NCBI RefSeq assembly: GCF_945952055.1
Contig: NZ_CAMFHB010000055.1
Span: forward strand, 1 to 36,127
Direction: 5' to 3'
Source: an uncultured Alsobacter sp.
GTDB lineage: Bacteria > Pseudomonadota > Alphaproteobacteria > Rhizobiales > Beijerinckiaceae
DNA length: 36,127 bases
Shown here: piece after piece, positions 1 to 7,947 of the stretch
Layout of the letters: each line of letters starts with the position of its first letter
How positions within the stretch are numbered: position 1 is the stretch's first letter
Program-made: the position numbers and the translations under genes
The notes under the pieces: model-generated
Database searches by the model: none
What the model saw: only the letters and a program-made list of their open reading frames with translations
What the model was told of the DNA's origin: nothing

Positions 1-982
1 CCACCTGGTTGATCTCGTTGATGCCGGCGACGAGCTTGCTCATCTCCGGATCGTCGGTGGCGATTTGCAGCCGGGCCGAGAAGTCGCCCTCGGCGGCACG
101 CCGGACGACCTCGCCAACCTCGCCCACCACCTCGACCATGGACTGGGCGCGACGCTGGCGCTCGGCGGCGATCTTCTTCTCTTCTTCCTCGAGCGCCTTT
201 ACGCGGATGGCGTTGTCCTTGAAGACCTGGACGGCGCCGGCCATCTGGCCGAGTTCGTCGCGCCGGCCCGCGAAGGGAACCTCGGTCGCGAGATTGCCCG
301 ACGACAGCTCCTTCATCGCGCCCGTGATCGACAGGATCGGCGAAACGATCCGGCTGCGCACCAGGGCGAAGGCCGTGACCGAGATGGCACCGGCGAGCCC
401 CAGCAGCACGAGGCTGATCATCATGGCCAGGTTGCCGACCTGCTCGCCTTCGACCACCTCGTTGCGGGCATCGGCGTTGTTGAGGTCGAGCGTTCCCTTC
501 AGCGCCTTCGCCGCCGCGCTGACACTGTCCACGCCCTGCTGGTTGTAGGTGTCGATGGCCTGCTCCTGCTGCCCGGCGCGCATCAGGGCGACGATCTTTT
601 CGGCCGTGTCGAGGAACTTGCGCCAGTTGGATTTGAAATCCTGCCAGAGGGCACGTTCGCGATCCGACCCGATCATCGGCTCGTACACGGCCGAATTGCG
701 CGCGAGATCCTCCAGCGGCTCCTTCAGTCCGTCGACCATGCGGGCCAGTTCGTCGGCCTTGCGCGCCTCCACCACCTTCCTGAGTTGCAGCCGGTAGGAC
801 AGCGTATCGGCATTGATCTCGCCCAGAATCCTGATGGACGGCAGCTGGTTGCTGGCGATCTCCCGCTGGTGTCCCTGCAGGGACCTGATGCTCAGAAGAG
901 CGACCACTCCCACCGCGATCGCGGTCAAGCACAGTGTGGCCACGAGTGTCGTCAGAAGCGCCTTGAGCGAGAAATTCTTCAT
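1..982 (-). CDS. Methyl-accepting chemotaxis protein, N-terminal part (cut by window edge)
   Basis: Reading the minus strand from the ATG at 982 gives an open frame of 327 codons running off the window. It begins MKNFSLKALL, followed by a hydrophobic helix (about residues 8-32), a helical periplasmic region with the composition of a four-helix-bundle MCP sensor, a second membrane helix (about 190-210), and a HAMP region (SPILSIT, then GRRDELGQMAGAVQVFKDNA). A second HAMP-like stretch (VVRRAAEGDFSARL) follows before the cut. The methyl-accepting signalling domain would lie beyond position 1. GGAA just upstream of the ATG can serve as ribosome binding site. The role is inner-membrane sensing linked to CheA/CheW; the ligand cannot be told. 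The catabolic neighbours make an aromatic or organic-acid attractant possible, but that is a guess. The truncation is only the window edge. Confidence 0.9.
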   Translation of the reverse strand, partial: MKNFSLKALLTTLVATLCLTAIAVGVVALLSIRSLQGHQREIASNQLPSIRILGEINADTLSYRLQLRKVVEARKADELARMVDGLKEPLEDLARNSAVYEPMIGSDRERALWQDFKSNWRKFLDTAEKIVALMRAGQQEQAIDTYNQQGVDSVSAAAKALKGTLDLNNADARNEVVEGEQVGNLAMMISLVLLGLAGAISVTAFALVRSRIVSPILSITGAMKELSSGNLATEVPFAGRRDELGQMAGAVQVFKDNAIRVKALEEEEKKIAAERQRRAQSMVEVVGEVGEVVRRAAEGDFSARLQIATDDPEMSKLVAGINEINQV

Positions 983-1179
983 GGGTGTTCCAAGCGGTGG
1001 GGGATGGAGGCAATGCAGCGAGCGGGACGGCGTGCGCGATGACTGACGCGATACGCTCGTCCGCATCAACCTTCGCAAAAAGACATGAAACAATTCTCAA
1101 CTGTCCCGTGTGCGAACGTTGTAGGACGCGAACGAACAGTCACTTTGCGAAGCAGCGCGACAACAGGTCGCGGGCCAAA

Positions 1180-1653
1180 TCACGCCCTGATCGCGGCGAC
1201 GAGGGCGGACGTGGCCGCGACCAGGTCCGCTGGACGCAGCCGCAGCTGCAGCCCCCTCTGCCCTCCATTGACGTAGACCAGGTCTTCCTCGACCGCGGCG
1301 GCCTCTACCAGCGTCGGCAGGCGCCGCTTCTGCCCGAACGGGCTGACGCCGCCCACCTTGTAGCCGGTGAGCCGTTCCGCATCCGGCACAGGAACCATGG
1401 CGGCCGACTTGCCGCGAAGGGCTGCGGCAACCTTCTTCATGCTCGCTTCGGCGTCGGAGGGAAGGACGAGGCAGACCGGCTTGCCGTCGACCTGGGCGAT
1501 CAACGTCTTCAGCACGCGGCGGGGATCCTCGCCGATCGCCTCCGCGGCCTGGAGCCCCACGCGCTCGGCGCCGGGATCGTACGCATAGCTGCGGACCTCG
1601 AAAGCGATGCCGAGCGCCTTCAGCGCCAGGGTGGCAGGGGTGGTCTGAGCCAT
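1180..1653 (-). CDS. ybaK: YbaK/EbsC-type aminoacyl-tRNA deacylase (Cys-tRNA(Pro) deacylase-like)
   Basis: A 157-residue protein, the usual length for single-domain YbaK proteins. The family hydrolyses mischarged aminoacyl-tRNA, classically Cys-tRNA(Pro), in the cytoplasm. Visible hallmarks are the lysine in RVLKTL (K49, matching the family's catalytic lysine), the loop GYKVGGVSPFGQKR (98-110) and the Y-V-N-G-G turn near 127-131. The start ATG at 1653 precedes MAQTTPATLALKALG, a typical family N-terminus. It is transcribed towards the chemoreceptor gene, with a 197-base gap (983-1179) where I see no further gene. It is divergent from the cupin gene. Nothing suggests involvement in the catabolic clusters. 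The exact tRNA specificity (YbaK versus ProX-like) cannot be decided by eye. Confidence 0.85.
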   Translation of the reverse strand: MAQTTPATLALKALGIAFEVRSYAYDPGAERVGLQAAEAIGEDPRRVLKTLIAQVDGKPVCLVLPSDAEASMKKVAAALRGKSAAMVPVPDAERLTGYKVGGVSPFGQKRRLPTLVEAAAVEEDLVYVNGGQRGLQLRLRPADLVAATSALVAAIRA

Positions 1654-1765
1654 GCGTCATTCGTCCCGTGCAGCGGTGCGACGAGCCCAGGGCCGTGGCA
1701 CTCACGGGCGGAAGGCTTATCATGACGCAGCCGGCAATGAACCGGCCCAGCCTGGGGAGACCGCC

Positions 1766-2191
1766 TTGTCCGATCGCACCGAAGCCGCTCCGACCTGTCG
1801 CGTGGTGAAGACGACGCGGCCCTTCGTCGGCAAGCAGCAGCTCACCTACGCCCCGGCGATCTCCGCCGAGACGGTCGGCTCCAGCCACATCCACATGCAG
1901 CTCGTCACCATTCCGCCGCGCGCCAAGGCCGTGGCCCACCGCCACGACGGCCACGAGACGGCCCTGTACGTGCTGAGCGGCACGTCGGGCATGTGGTACG
2001 GCGAAGGCCTCACGGAACACTGCGACTGCGAGGCGGGGGACTTCCTCTACATCCCCGCCGGGGTGCCCCACCTGCCCTACAATCCGAGCCTCACCGAACC
2101 CTGCACCGCGGTCATCGCCCGCACCGATCCCAACGAGCAGGAAAGCGTGGTGCTGATGCCCGAGCTCGACGGGATCAGACAGACGACGTGA
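1766..2191 (+). CDS. Small cupin-domain protein
   Basis: About 141 residues forming one cupin barrel. The metal-binding motif 1 pattern is visible as AHRHDGHETALYVLSG (two His, a further His and a Glu), and motif 2 as GDFLYIPAGVPHLPYN. I chose the TTG at 1766 because GGGGAGA lies six bases upstream and the product then starts directly before the conserved region. The frame is open back to an ATG at 1652, but that start would overlap the divergent ybaK start codon and adds low-complexity sequence. Cupins of this size are metal-dependent isomerases, dioxygenases or binding proteins; the substrate is not recognisable. It converges on the dehydroshikimate dehydratase gene with a family A repeat between them, so it is probably its own unit. 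Confidence 0.75.
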   Translation: MSDRTEAAPTCRVVKTTRPFVGKQQLTYAPAISAETVGSSHIHMQLVTIPPRAKAVAHRHDGHETALYVLSGTSGMWYGEGLTEHCDCEAGDFLYIPAGVPHLPYNPSLTEPCTAVIARTDPNEQESVVLMPELDGIRQTT

Positions 2192-2234
2192 GGGGGAGCT
2201 GGCTCTTCGTCACGGACATAGACATCCCTCCGCT

Positions 2235-2322
2235 CGTCCTGCCCGGGCTTGGCCCGGGCATCCACGACTTTGCCGGGGCCATCCCAAAGCCGTGGGTGGC
2301 CGGGCCAAGCCCGGCCAGGACG
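2235..2322. repeat. Family A palindromic repeat, copy 1
   Basis: An 88-bp element bounded by CGTCCT and AGGACG. Inside are two strong hairpins: TGCCCGGGC/GCCCGGGCA with a TTG loop, and GGCCGGGC/GCCCGGCC with a CAA loop. A central imperfect pair (CCACGACTT against AAGCCGTGG) joins them, giving a cloverleaf-like fold. The same layout recurs at 16732, 24102 and 33392, and a truncated copy starts at 36056. This copy lies between the convergent cupin and dehydroshikimate dehydratase genes. Confidence 0.9.
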
Positions 2323-2368
2323 CGGAGAGGGGGAAGCAATCTGAACCCGCGACCGGGTTGGGCTTGAC

Positions 2369-4264
2369 CTACAAGCTCGGGATGTCGAGCGGCCGCGCCA
2401 GCCGCGCCTGTGCGGCAAGCCTGATCGCCGCGTTGGGGGCGCCGTAGCCGGCATAGCCGTCGCGCTGCACGAACTCGAAGAAGAAGCCGCCCTCCAGCGT
2501 CGTCGAGTAGGCCTGCAGGAAGGTGCCGTTGTCGTCGCGGTCGTAGAGGATGCCGAGCTCGCGGAACGTGTCGATCGTCTCCGGGGCGAGGTCCACCCGG
2601 GCCTCGAGGTCGTCGTAGTAGTTGTCCGGGATCGGCAGCATCTCCATCCCGGCGGCCTTCATGCTGCGCACGGCCGCCACGAGATCGCGCGCCGCCAGCG
2701 CAATGTGCTGGACGCCCGAGCCGAAGAACTCGGACAGGAAGCGGGACGACAGCGTGCGATGGCTCTGCGACCCGTTGAGCACGAGGCGCAGCCCGTGGCC
2801 CGGGCTGCCGAGCGCGGACTCGATGACCTGGCTCTGCACCACGCCGCCCGGATCGATGACCGCCTGGGACGGCGTCTTCCGGGCGTCGAAGATCGACGTG
2901 TAGAAGAGGAGCCAGGTCAGCATCTCCTCGTACTGCATCGACTGCGAAACGTGGTCGACGTGGTCGATGCCGAGCCCTGGCACCGCCTCGCCGGTGGGCT
3001 CGAAGTCCACCTCGGACCAGCGCCCCAGCGGCGACGCGTCGTCGACGAAATAGAGCAGGCTTCCGCCGAGCCCCCGCACCGCGGGAATGTCGAGTTCGCC
3101 CGGCCCGACGGCGCCGGCGTGCGGCTTGTCGAGCAGCGCCGTGGCGCGCGACAGCGTGGCCGACGCATCCGGCACCTTGAGCGCCATGGCGCACACCGAG
3201 GTGCCGTGCGTGATGTTGTAGCTGTGGGCGAAGCCTTCCTTGTCGCTGTTGAGCACGATGCGGACCGCGCCCTGGCTCCACAACGACACGTCCTTGGAGC
3301 GATGGCGCCCGGTGCAGCCAAAGCCCATCGCCCGCAGCAAAGCCTCGAACGAGGCGCGCTCGCCCTCGTCGACGGCGAACTCGGTGAACTCGACCCCCTG
3401 CACGGGCGCACGGGATGGCAGGGGCGGGACGCCGGCGATCCGCCGGCCGGTGCGGACCGAGGCGTCGTCGATCATGGTCAGCAGCGACCGCCGGCCGTCC
3501 ACGGCCACGGCGCGGGCCGATCCGGCCCGGAAGCGGTCGTTGAAGATCTCGAGCGACAGCACGCCGTCGTAGCCCGTCGCCGCCAGCGCATCCATGAAAC
3601 CGGCGAGATCCAGCTCGCCCTGCCCGGGCATGCAGCGCCAGTGCCGGCTCCAGGAGAGATGATCCATCTGCAGCTTCGGCGCATCGGCGAGCTGCACCAG
3701 CACGATCTTGTCCTTCGGGATCGTGGCGATGGTGGAGAGGTCGATGCCGCGCGACAGCACGTGGAAGCTGTCGAGAATGAGGCCCACCGCGGGGTGCCCG
3801 GCGCGCCGCACGATCTCCCAGCTGTCACGGTAGTCGTTGACGAAGCGGCCCCAGGCCAGCGCCTCGTAGCCGACCCGCAGGCCGCGGTGCGCGGCGCGTT
3901 CGCCGAGCTCCCGGAAGTCGGCCGCCAGCCGGTCGATGCCCCCCTGCGCCTCGGGCGAGACGCTGCTGCACACGAAGAGGAGGTCGGTGCCCAGCTCCTG
4001 CAGCAGGTCGAACTTGCGCTCGGCCCGATCGAAGGTGCGCTGGCGCCTCGCATCCGGCATGCCCTCGAAATCGCGGAAGGGCTGGAGGGTGCAGATGGTC
4101 AGGCCGAGGTCCGCGCACATCCGCCTCACGTCGGCGGGCGAGCCCGGAAAGGCGATGAGGTCGTTCTCGAAGATCTCGACGTCGGTAAAGCCTGCCGCCG
4201 CGATGGCCTCGAGCTTTTCCTGGAGGCCGCCGGACAGGCAAACCGTGGCAATGGCCGGCTTCAT
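2369..4264 (-). CDS. quiC: Two-domain 3-dehydroshikimate dehydratase (QuiC-like)
   Basis: A 631-residue protein with two parts. Residues 1 to about 270 form an AP-endonuclease/xylose-isomerase-type TIM barrel; residues about 290-631 resemble 4-hydroxyphenylpyruvate dioxygenase. This architecture and length match QuiC-type dehydratases, which convert 3-dehydroshikimate to protocatechuate in quinate/shikimate catabolism. Expected metal ligands of the barrel are present: E134, D165, Q191 and E239, with H168 and H202 nearby. In the C-terminal part a His-His-Glu set (H435 or H438, H520, E598) is retained. I prefer the ATG at 4264 (MKPAIATVCL) to the one at 4276 because GGAG lies about eight bases upstream. 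It is the last gene of the HAAT operon, 78 bases after livF. Function is well supported by architecture; dual dioxygenase activity is not claimed. Confidence 0.88.
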   Translation of the reverse strand: MKPAIATVCLSGGLQEKLEAIAAAGFTDVEIFENDLIAFPGSPADVRRMCADLGLTICTLQPFRDFEGMPDARRQRTFDRAERKFDLLQELGTDLLFVCSSVSPEAQGGIDRLAADFRELGERAAHRGLRVGYEALAWGRFVNDYRDSWEIVRRAGHPAVGLILDSFHVLSRGIDLSTIATIPKDKIVLVQLADAPKLQMDHLSWSRHWRCMPGQGELDLAGFMDALAATGYDGVLSLEIFNDRFRAGSARAVAVDGRRSLLTMIDDASVRTGRRIAGVPPLPSRAPVQGVEFTEFAVDEGERASFEALLRAMGFGCTGRHRSKDVSLWSQGAVRIVLNSDKEGFAHSYNITHGTSVCAMALKVPDASATLSRATALLDKPHAGAVGPGELDIPAVRGLGGSLLYFVDDASPLGRWSEVDFEPTGEAVPGLGIDHVDHVSQSMQYEEMLTWLLFYTSIFDARKTPSQAVIDPGGVVQSQVIESALGSPGHGLRLVLNGSQSHRTLSSRFLSEFFGSGVQHIALAARDLVAAVRSMKAAGMEMLPIPDNYYDDLEARVDLAPETIDTFRELGILYDRDDNGTFLQAYSTTLEGGFFFEFVQRDGYAGYGAPNAAIRLAAQARLARPLDIPSL

Positions 4265-4342
4265 CGTCGTCTCCATCGCTGCGCCGAAGGGCGCGGTACG
4301 CGTCAGTCTACCATGCGAGTGTCGTGCCGGGAGCGTGGTCGG

Positions 4343-5083
4343 TCAGGCGTGCGACATCGCCCCGCCCAGGAACAACTGCCCGACCTGCGGGTCGTTCAGG
4401 ATGTCCTGCGCCGGGCCGTGCATGCGGGTCTGCCCGAGCTCGAGCACGATCGCCTCGTCCGAGATCTGCAAAGCCGACTTGGCGTTCTGCTCGACCATGA
4501 GGATGGTGACGCCGCGGGCCCGGAGGTCCTTCAGGATCGAGAAGGTCTCCTGGACGAGGATGGGCGACAGGCCGATCGACGGCTCGTCGATCAGGATCAG
4601 CTTGGGATCGAGCAGAAGCCCGCGGGCGATCTCGAGCTGTTTCTGCTCGCCGCCCGACAGCGTCGACGCCTGCTGCCGCGACTTCGCCTTCAGGGCCGGG
4701 AAACGCGACAGCGCGGCCTCGATGCGCTGCGGCATGTCGGTGACGTTGGCGCCGGCCGCCACGGTGCCGAGCTCGAGATTGTGCATCACCGAGAGCTCGG
4801 GAAAGATGTTGCGGCCCTGCGGCACGTAGATGACCCCGGCCTCCAGAAGGCGGCGCGGCGCCCAGTTGGTGATGTCCGTCCCGTCGAGCCGGATCGAGCC
4901 GGAACGGACGTTCAGGATGCCGAAGATGGCCTTGAAGACCGTCGACTTGCCGGCTCCGTTGGGGCCGATGACGGTGGTGATGGCGGCCCGCTTCACCGCG
5001 AAGGTGGTGCCGTTGAGGATGGTCATCTGGCCGTAGCCGCCGACCACGCAGTCGAGTTCGAGGATGGCGGGGGTCGCGGCCAT
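4343..5083 (-). CDS. livF: HAAT-type ABC transporter ATPase, LivF-like
   Basis: A 246-residue cytoplasmic ATPase of the branched-chain amino acid type importers. Walker A is GPNGAGKST (40-48), the signature is LSGGEQKQ, Walker B is LILIDEPS, and the switch region reads MVEQNAKSAL, which is typical of LivF rather than LivG. The ATG at 5083 lies two bases after the livG stop; a longer upstream frame exists but reads through livG and has no family resemblance. It pairs with LivG (5086-5829) to energise the LivH/LivM permease encoded further upstream in the same operon. Substrate is inferred from neighbours (shikimate-, quinate- or aromatic-acid-like), not from this protein. Confidence 0.92.
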   Translation of the reverse strand: MAATPAILELDCVVGGYGQMTILNGTTFAVKRAAITTVIGPNGAGKSTVFKAIFGILNVRSGSIRLDGTDITNWAPRRLLEAGVIYVPQGRNIFPELSVMHNLELGTVAAGANVTDMPQRIEAALSRFPALKAKSRQQASTLSGGEQKQLEIARGLLLDPKLILIDEPSIGLSPILVQETFSILKDLRARGVTILMVEQNAKSALQISDEAIVLELGQTRMHGPAQDILNDPQVGQLFLGGAMSHA

Positions 5084-5085
5084 GG

Positions 5086-5829
5086 TCAGCCTCCGAGATA
5101 GGCGTCGATGACGGCCTGGTTGGCCCGGACCTCGGCCGGGGTGCCCTGGGCCAGGACCTTGCCCTGTGCCAGCACGACGACCCGCGAGCACAGCTCCATG
5201 ACGAATTCCATGTTGTGTTCGATGACCACGAAGGTGGCGCCGGTCTCGGCGTTCATCGCCTTCAGCCGATCCTTGAGATCGGCGAGCATGGTCAGGTTCA
5301 CGCCGCCCGCCGGCTCGTCGAGGAGCACCAGCCGCGGGCCGGCCATGAAGGCCATGGCGGCGTCGAGCAGCTTCTGCTGGCCGTAGGACAGCCCGCCCGC
5401 CTTGGCGTCGGCGAGATGGCCCAGCCGGAAGAAGCCGATCATCTTGTCAGCCGCCGCGCCGAGGCCGGCATCGCGCGGGCCGAACAGCCGCGACATCATG
5501 GAGCCGTGATGCTCCTGGCCGGCGAGGATGAGGTTCTCGCGGACGGTGAGTTCGGGGAACACCTGCAGCAGCTGGAAGGTGCGCCCGACACCCAGCCGGT
5601 TCAGCTGCTGCGGCGGCATGCCGGTGATGTCGCGCCCGTCGAGCTTCACGGTGCCGGCCGTCGGCACGAGCTGGCCGAGAATGCAGTTGAAGAGGGTCGA
5701 CTTGCCGCAGCCGTTCGGCCCGATGATGCCGAGGATCTCGCCCTCGGCGACGGAGAACGACACCTCGTCGACGGCGGTGATGCCGCCGAAGGTCTTGCGC
5801 AGTCCGCTCACCTCGAGGACGGAGGCCAT
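5086..5829 (-). CDS. livG: HAAT-type ABC transporter ATPase, LivG-like
   Basis: A 247-residue ATPase with Walker A GPNGCGKST (37-45), signature LSYGQQKLL, Walker B LVLLDEPAGG and the LivG-type switch VIEHNMEFV. The LivG family usually has the signature LSYGxQR(R/K) and the H-loop EHD/EHN seen here. The start is the ATG at 5829, after a 28-base gap from the short-chain dehydrogenase stop. Together with LivF it forms the ATPase pair of the importer. The gene is separated from its permease genes by three enzyme genes, an unusual order for a liv cluster. Confidence 0.92.
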   Translation of the reverse strand: MASVLEVSGLRKTFGGITAVDEVSFSVAEGEILGIIGPNGCGKSTLFNCILGQLVPTAGTVKLDGRDITGMPPQQLNRLGVGRTFQLLQVFPELTVRENLILAGQEHHGSMMSRLFGPRDAGLGAAADKMIGFFRLGHLADAKAGGLSYGQQKLLDAAMAFMAGPRLVLLDEPAGGVNLTMLADLKDRLKAMNAETGATFVVIEHNMEFVMELCSRVVVLAQGKVLAQGTPAEVRANQAVIDAYLGG

Positions 5830-5857
5830 GTGTGTCGTGTCCCTCTCTCGCCGCCCG

Positions 5858-6628
5858 TCACATGGTTCCGGTCATGCCGCCGTCGACGACGATCTGCTGG
5901 CCGGTGATGTAGTCGCCGGCCCGCGACGCCAGCATCAGCGCGACGCCGGCGACCTCGTCCGGCTTGCCCCAGCGCTTGAGCGCCGTGCGCGTCACCACGC
6001 GCTCCACGAAGGCGGGATCCGCCAGCATGGCCTTGTTCAGGTCGGTCTCGAAATAGCCGGGCGCGATGGAATTCGACGTGATGCCGAACGACCCGAGCTC
6101 CGCCGCCAGCGAACGCGCCAGGCCGGCGAGCCCGCTCTTCGACGCCACATAGGCGTGGATGGTGGCCCGGCCCATGATGCCGGTGATCGACGAGGTGAAG
6201 ATGAGCTTGCCCGAGCCCTGCCGCTTCATGTGCGAGGCGGCGGCCTCGGCGAGGAACAGGGCCGAACGCAGGTTGGTGTTCAGCACCGTGTCCCAGGCCT
6301 GCGCCGTCCATTCGCCGAGCGGCGCGCGGTGCGCCTGGCCGGCATTGGCGATCAGCACGTCGAGCCGGCCATGATCGCCGGCGACCTTGTCCACCGCCGC
6401 CCGTCCGGCCTCCGGGTCGGCGACGTCGAACGCGATGGTGCCGCAGCGGATGCGAGCCGCCGCGAGGGTGGCCGCGCTCCGCGCCAGCGTATCCTCCGAG
6501 CGCCCCGTGATGACCAGCGTCGCGCCGGCCTCGCCCAGCGCCCGGGCCATGTGGAAGCCGAGGCCACGGGAGCCGCCGGTGACCAGCGCCACCTTGCCCG
6601 TCATGTCGAAGAGCGCGGGGGTGCTCAT
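5858..6628 (-). CDS. Short-chain dehydrogenase/reductase (gluconate 5-dehydrogenase-like)
   Basis: A 256-residue classical SDR. The cofactor motif TGGSRGLG is at 17-24, NAG at 95-97, and the catalytic set N119, S147, Y160 and K164 is complete. The opening (FDMTGKVALVTGGSRGLG) and the C-terminus (ITGQQIVVDGGMTGTM) resemble gluconate 5-dehydrogenase/IdnO-type enzymes. ATG at 6628 overlaps the stop of the shikimate dehydrogenase gene as ATGA, indicating translational coupling. In this operon it may oxidise a cyclic polyol or an acid of the quinate/shikimate series; that is inference. It is not a QuiA-type PQQ quinate dehydrogenase. Substrate assignment from sequence alone is unsafe for SDRs. Confidence 0.85.
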   Translation of the reverse strand: MSTPALFDMTGKVALVTGGSRGLGFHMARALGEAGATLVITGRSEDTLARSAATLAAARIRCGTIAFDVADPEAGRAAVDKVAGDHGRLDVLIANAGQAHRAPLGEWTAQAWDTVLNTNLRSALFLAEAAASHMKRQGSGKLIFTSSITGIMGRATIHAYVASKSGLAGLARSLAAELGSFGITSNSIAPGYFETDLNKAMLADPAFVERVVTRTALKRWGKPDEVAGVALMLASRAGDYITGQQIVVDGGMTGTM

Positions 6629-7473
6629 GCCGGGATCGACGCCTCGATCATGGCCCGCAGCTCCGGCGTGACCTCCGGCAGGACGCCGAACCACGACTGG
6701 AACGCGGGACGCGCCTGGTTGAGCAGCATGCCGAGCCCGTTGACGGTGCGGTTGCCGCGCTTGCGCGCCGCCGCCAGCAGGTCCGTTTCCTTGGGGATGT
6801 AGACGATGTCGGAGACCACGGCCTGCGTCGGCAGGCGGTCGAGCGCGATCTCGAGGGGCGGCTGGCCGTGCATGCCGAGGCTGGTCGTGTTGACGAGCAT
6901 GGCCGCACCATCGAGCGCCTCGGCGCGCTGCGCCCAGTCGTGCACCACGACCGGCGCGCCGTAGTCCCGCGCGATTCCCTCGGCCTTGTCGCGCGAACGG
7001 TTGATCAGCCGGATCTCGGGCGCGCCCGCGTCGGCCAGCGCGGCCACCACCGCCCGGGCGCCGCCGCCGGCGCCCAGCACCACGATCGGGCCCGCATCGG
7101 CCCGCCAGTCGGCGAAGCGCTCGCGGACGCTCTCCAGATAGCCGAAGCCGTCGTTGTTGGTGCCGTGCAGGGAGCCGTCCTTCTGGACGGTGACGCAGTT
7201 GATCGCGCCGATCCGCACCGCCATCGGATCGATGGTGGCCATCGCCTCCATCGCGGCGATCTTGTGCGGCACGGTGATGTTGCAGCCCGCGAAGCCGAGC
7301 GCCGGCAGCGCGCGCAACGCGGCGAGCAGGCCGTCGGGCTGGATCGCCAGCGGCACGTAGGTGCCGAGCAGCCCGTGCTTCTCGAACCAGTAATTGTGCA
7401 GCTTGGGCGAGCGGGAGTGCATGACGGGATACCCCATCACGCCGGCGAGCAGAAAGCGGTCCTGCGAGGCCAT
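6625..7473 (-). CDS. aroE: Shikimate/quinate dehydrogenase family protein (AroE-like)
   Basis: A 282-residue NAD(P)-dependent dehydrogenase of the AroE family, interconverting shikimate (or quinate) and the 3-dehydro acid. Visible family residues: HSRSP (S20, S22 contact the substrate carboxylate), NITVPHK (catalytic K71), TNNDGFG (D108), GAGGGAR (134-140) for the dinucleotide, NRS (158-160), and Q253 in LLNQA. The usual N-T-D motif reads N-N-D here, a small deviation next to the catalytic Asp. ATG at 7473 follows the GlcG-like gene by 31 bases. Being in a catabolic operon with a dehydroshikimate dehydratase, it probably works in the oxidative direction, feeding 3-dehydroshikimate forward. 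I cannot decide between shikimate and quinate preference. Confidence 0.9.
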   Translation of the reverse strand: MASQDRFLLAGVMGYPVMHSRSPKLHNYWFEKHGLLGTYVPLAIQPDGLLAALRALPALGFAGCNITVPHKIAAMEAMATIDPMAVRIGAINCVTVQKDGSLHGTNNDGFGYLESVRERFADWRADAGPIVVLGAGGGARAVVAALADAGAPEIRLINRSRDKAEGIARDYGAPVVVHDWAQRAEALDGAAMLVNTTSLGMHGQPPLEIALDRLPTQAVVSDIVYIPKETDLLAAARKRGNRTVNGLGMLLNQARPAFQSWFGVLPEVTPELRAMIEASIPA

Positions 7474-7504
7474 GATCGACGGTCCTGAAGGTCGGGCGCG
7501 GAGG

Positions 7505-7939
7505 TCAGGCCGCCGCGCGCTGGGATTGCATGATGGCGGCGATGCCGATGGCCGACAGTTCCTCGTCCTCGGTGTCGCTGAGGCCGCTGACCGCCACCGC
7601 GCCGACGACCTGGCCGTCGACCACGACGGGCAGCCCGCCGCCCCAGCCCACATAGCGGGGATCGCCGTAATAGGCGATGTCGAAGGCGGTGTCGGGATGG
7701 CGCGAGCGCTTGCCCGTCTCGCCGGAGGGTCGCCGCAGGCGAGCGGCGGAATAGGCCTTGTTGGCCGCCACGTTGACCGAGCTCAACGGCGCCCCGTTCA
7801 TGCGCAGGAGCGCGATCGTCTCGCCATGGGCGTCCACCACCGCGATGACGCCCGTCTTGCCGCGGGCCTTGAGGGCGGCGCAGATCGCATCGATGGCGAT
7901 GCGGGCATCCGTGTCGCAGAGGGATGTCTCGACATGCAT
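7505..7939 (-). CDS. GlcG/HbpS family protein (DUF336)
   Basis: A 144-residue protein with family features: GVIAVVDAHGETIALLRMNGAP (30-51), then NKAYSAA, and the glycine-rich end GGLPVVVDGQVVGAVAVSG (101-119). The family includes HbpS, a haem-binding sensor accessory protein, and GlcG of glycolate operons; most members, often found in catabolic clusters, have no established activity. The ATG at 7939 follows the livM stop by eight bases, so it is co-transcribed. No signal peptide is visible; it is probably cytoplasmic. Role here is unknown: perhaps a small-molecule or cofactor-binding accessory. Confidence 0.82.
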   Translation of the reverse strand: MHVETSLCDTDARIAIDAICAALKARGKTGVIAVVDAHGETIALLRMNGAPLSSVNVAANKAYSAARLRRPSGETGKRSRHPDTAFDIAYYGDPRYVGWGGGLPVVVDGQVVGAVAVSGLSDTEDEELSAIGIAAIMQSQRAAA

Positions 7940-7947
7940 GGCGGGCC

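Noticed and set aside
1-982. The chemoreceptor gene as a pseudogene
   Set aside because: The frame is open to the window edge with normal domain order; the missing signalling domain is simply outside the window.
1652-1765. ATG at 1652 as the cupin start
   Set aside because: It overlaps the ybaK start codon, lacks a ribosome binding site and adds non-conserved sequence; TTG at 1766 has GGGGAGA at a good distance.
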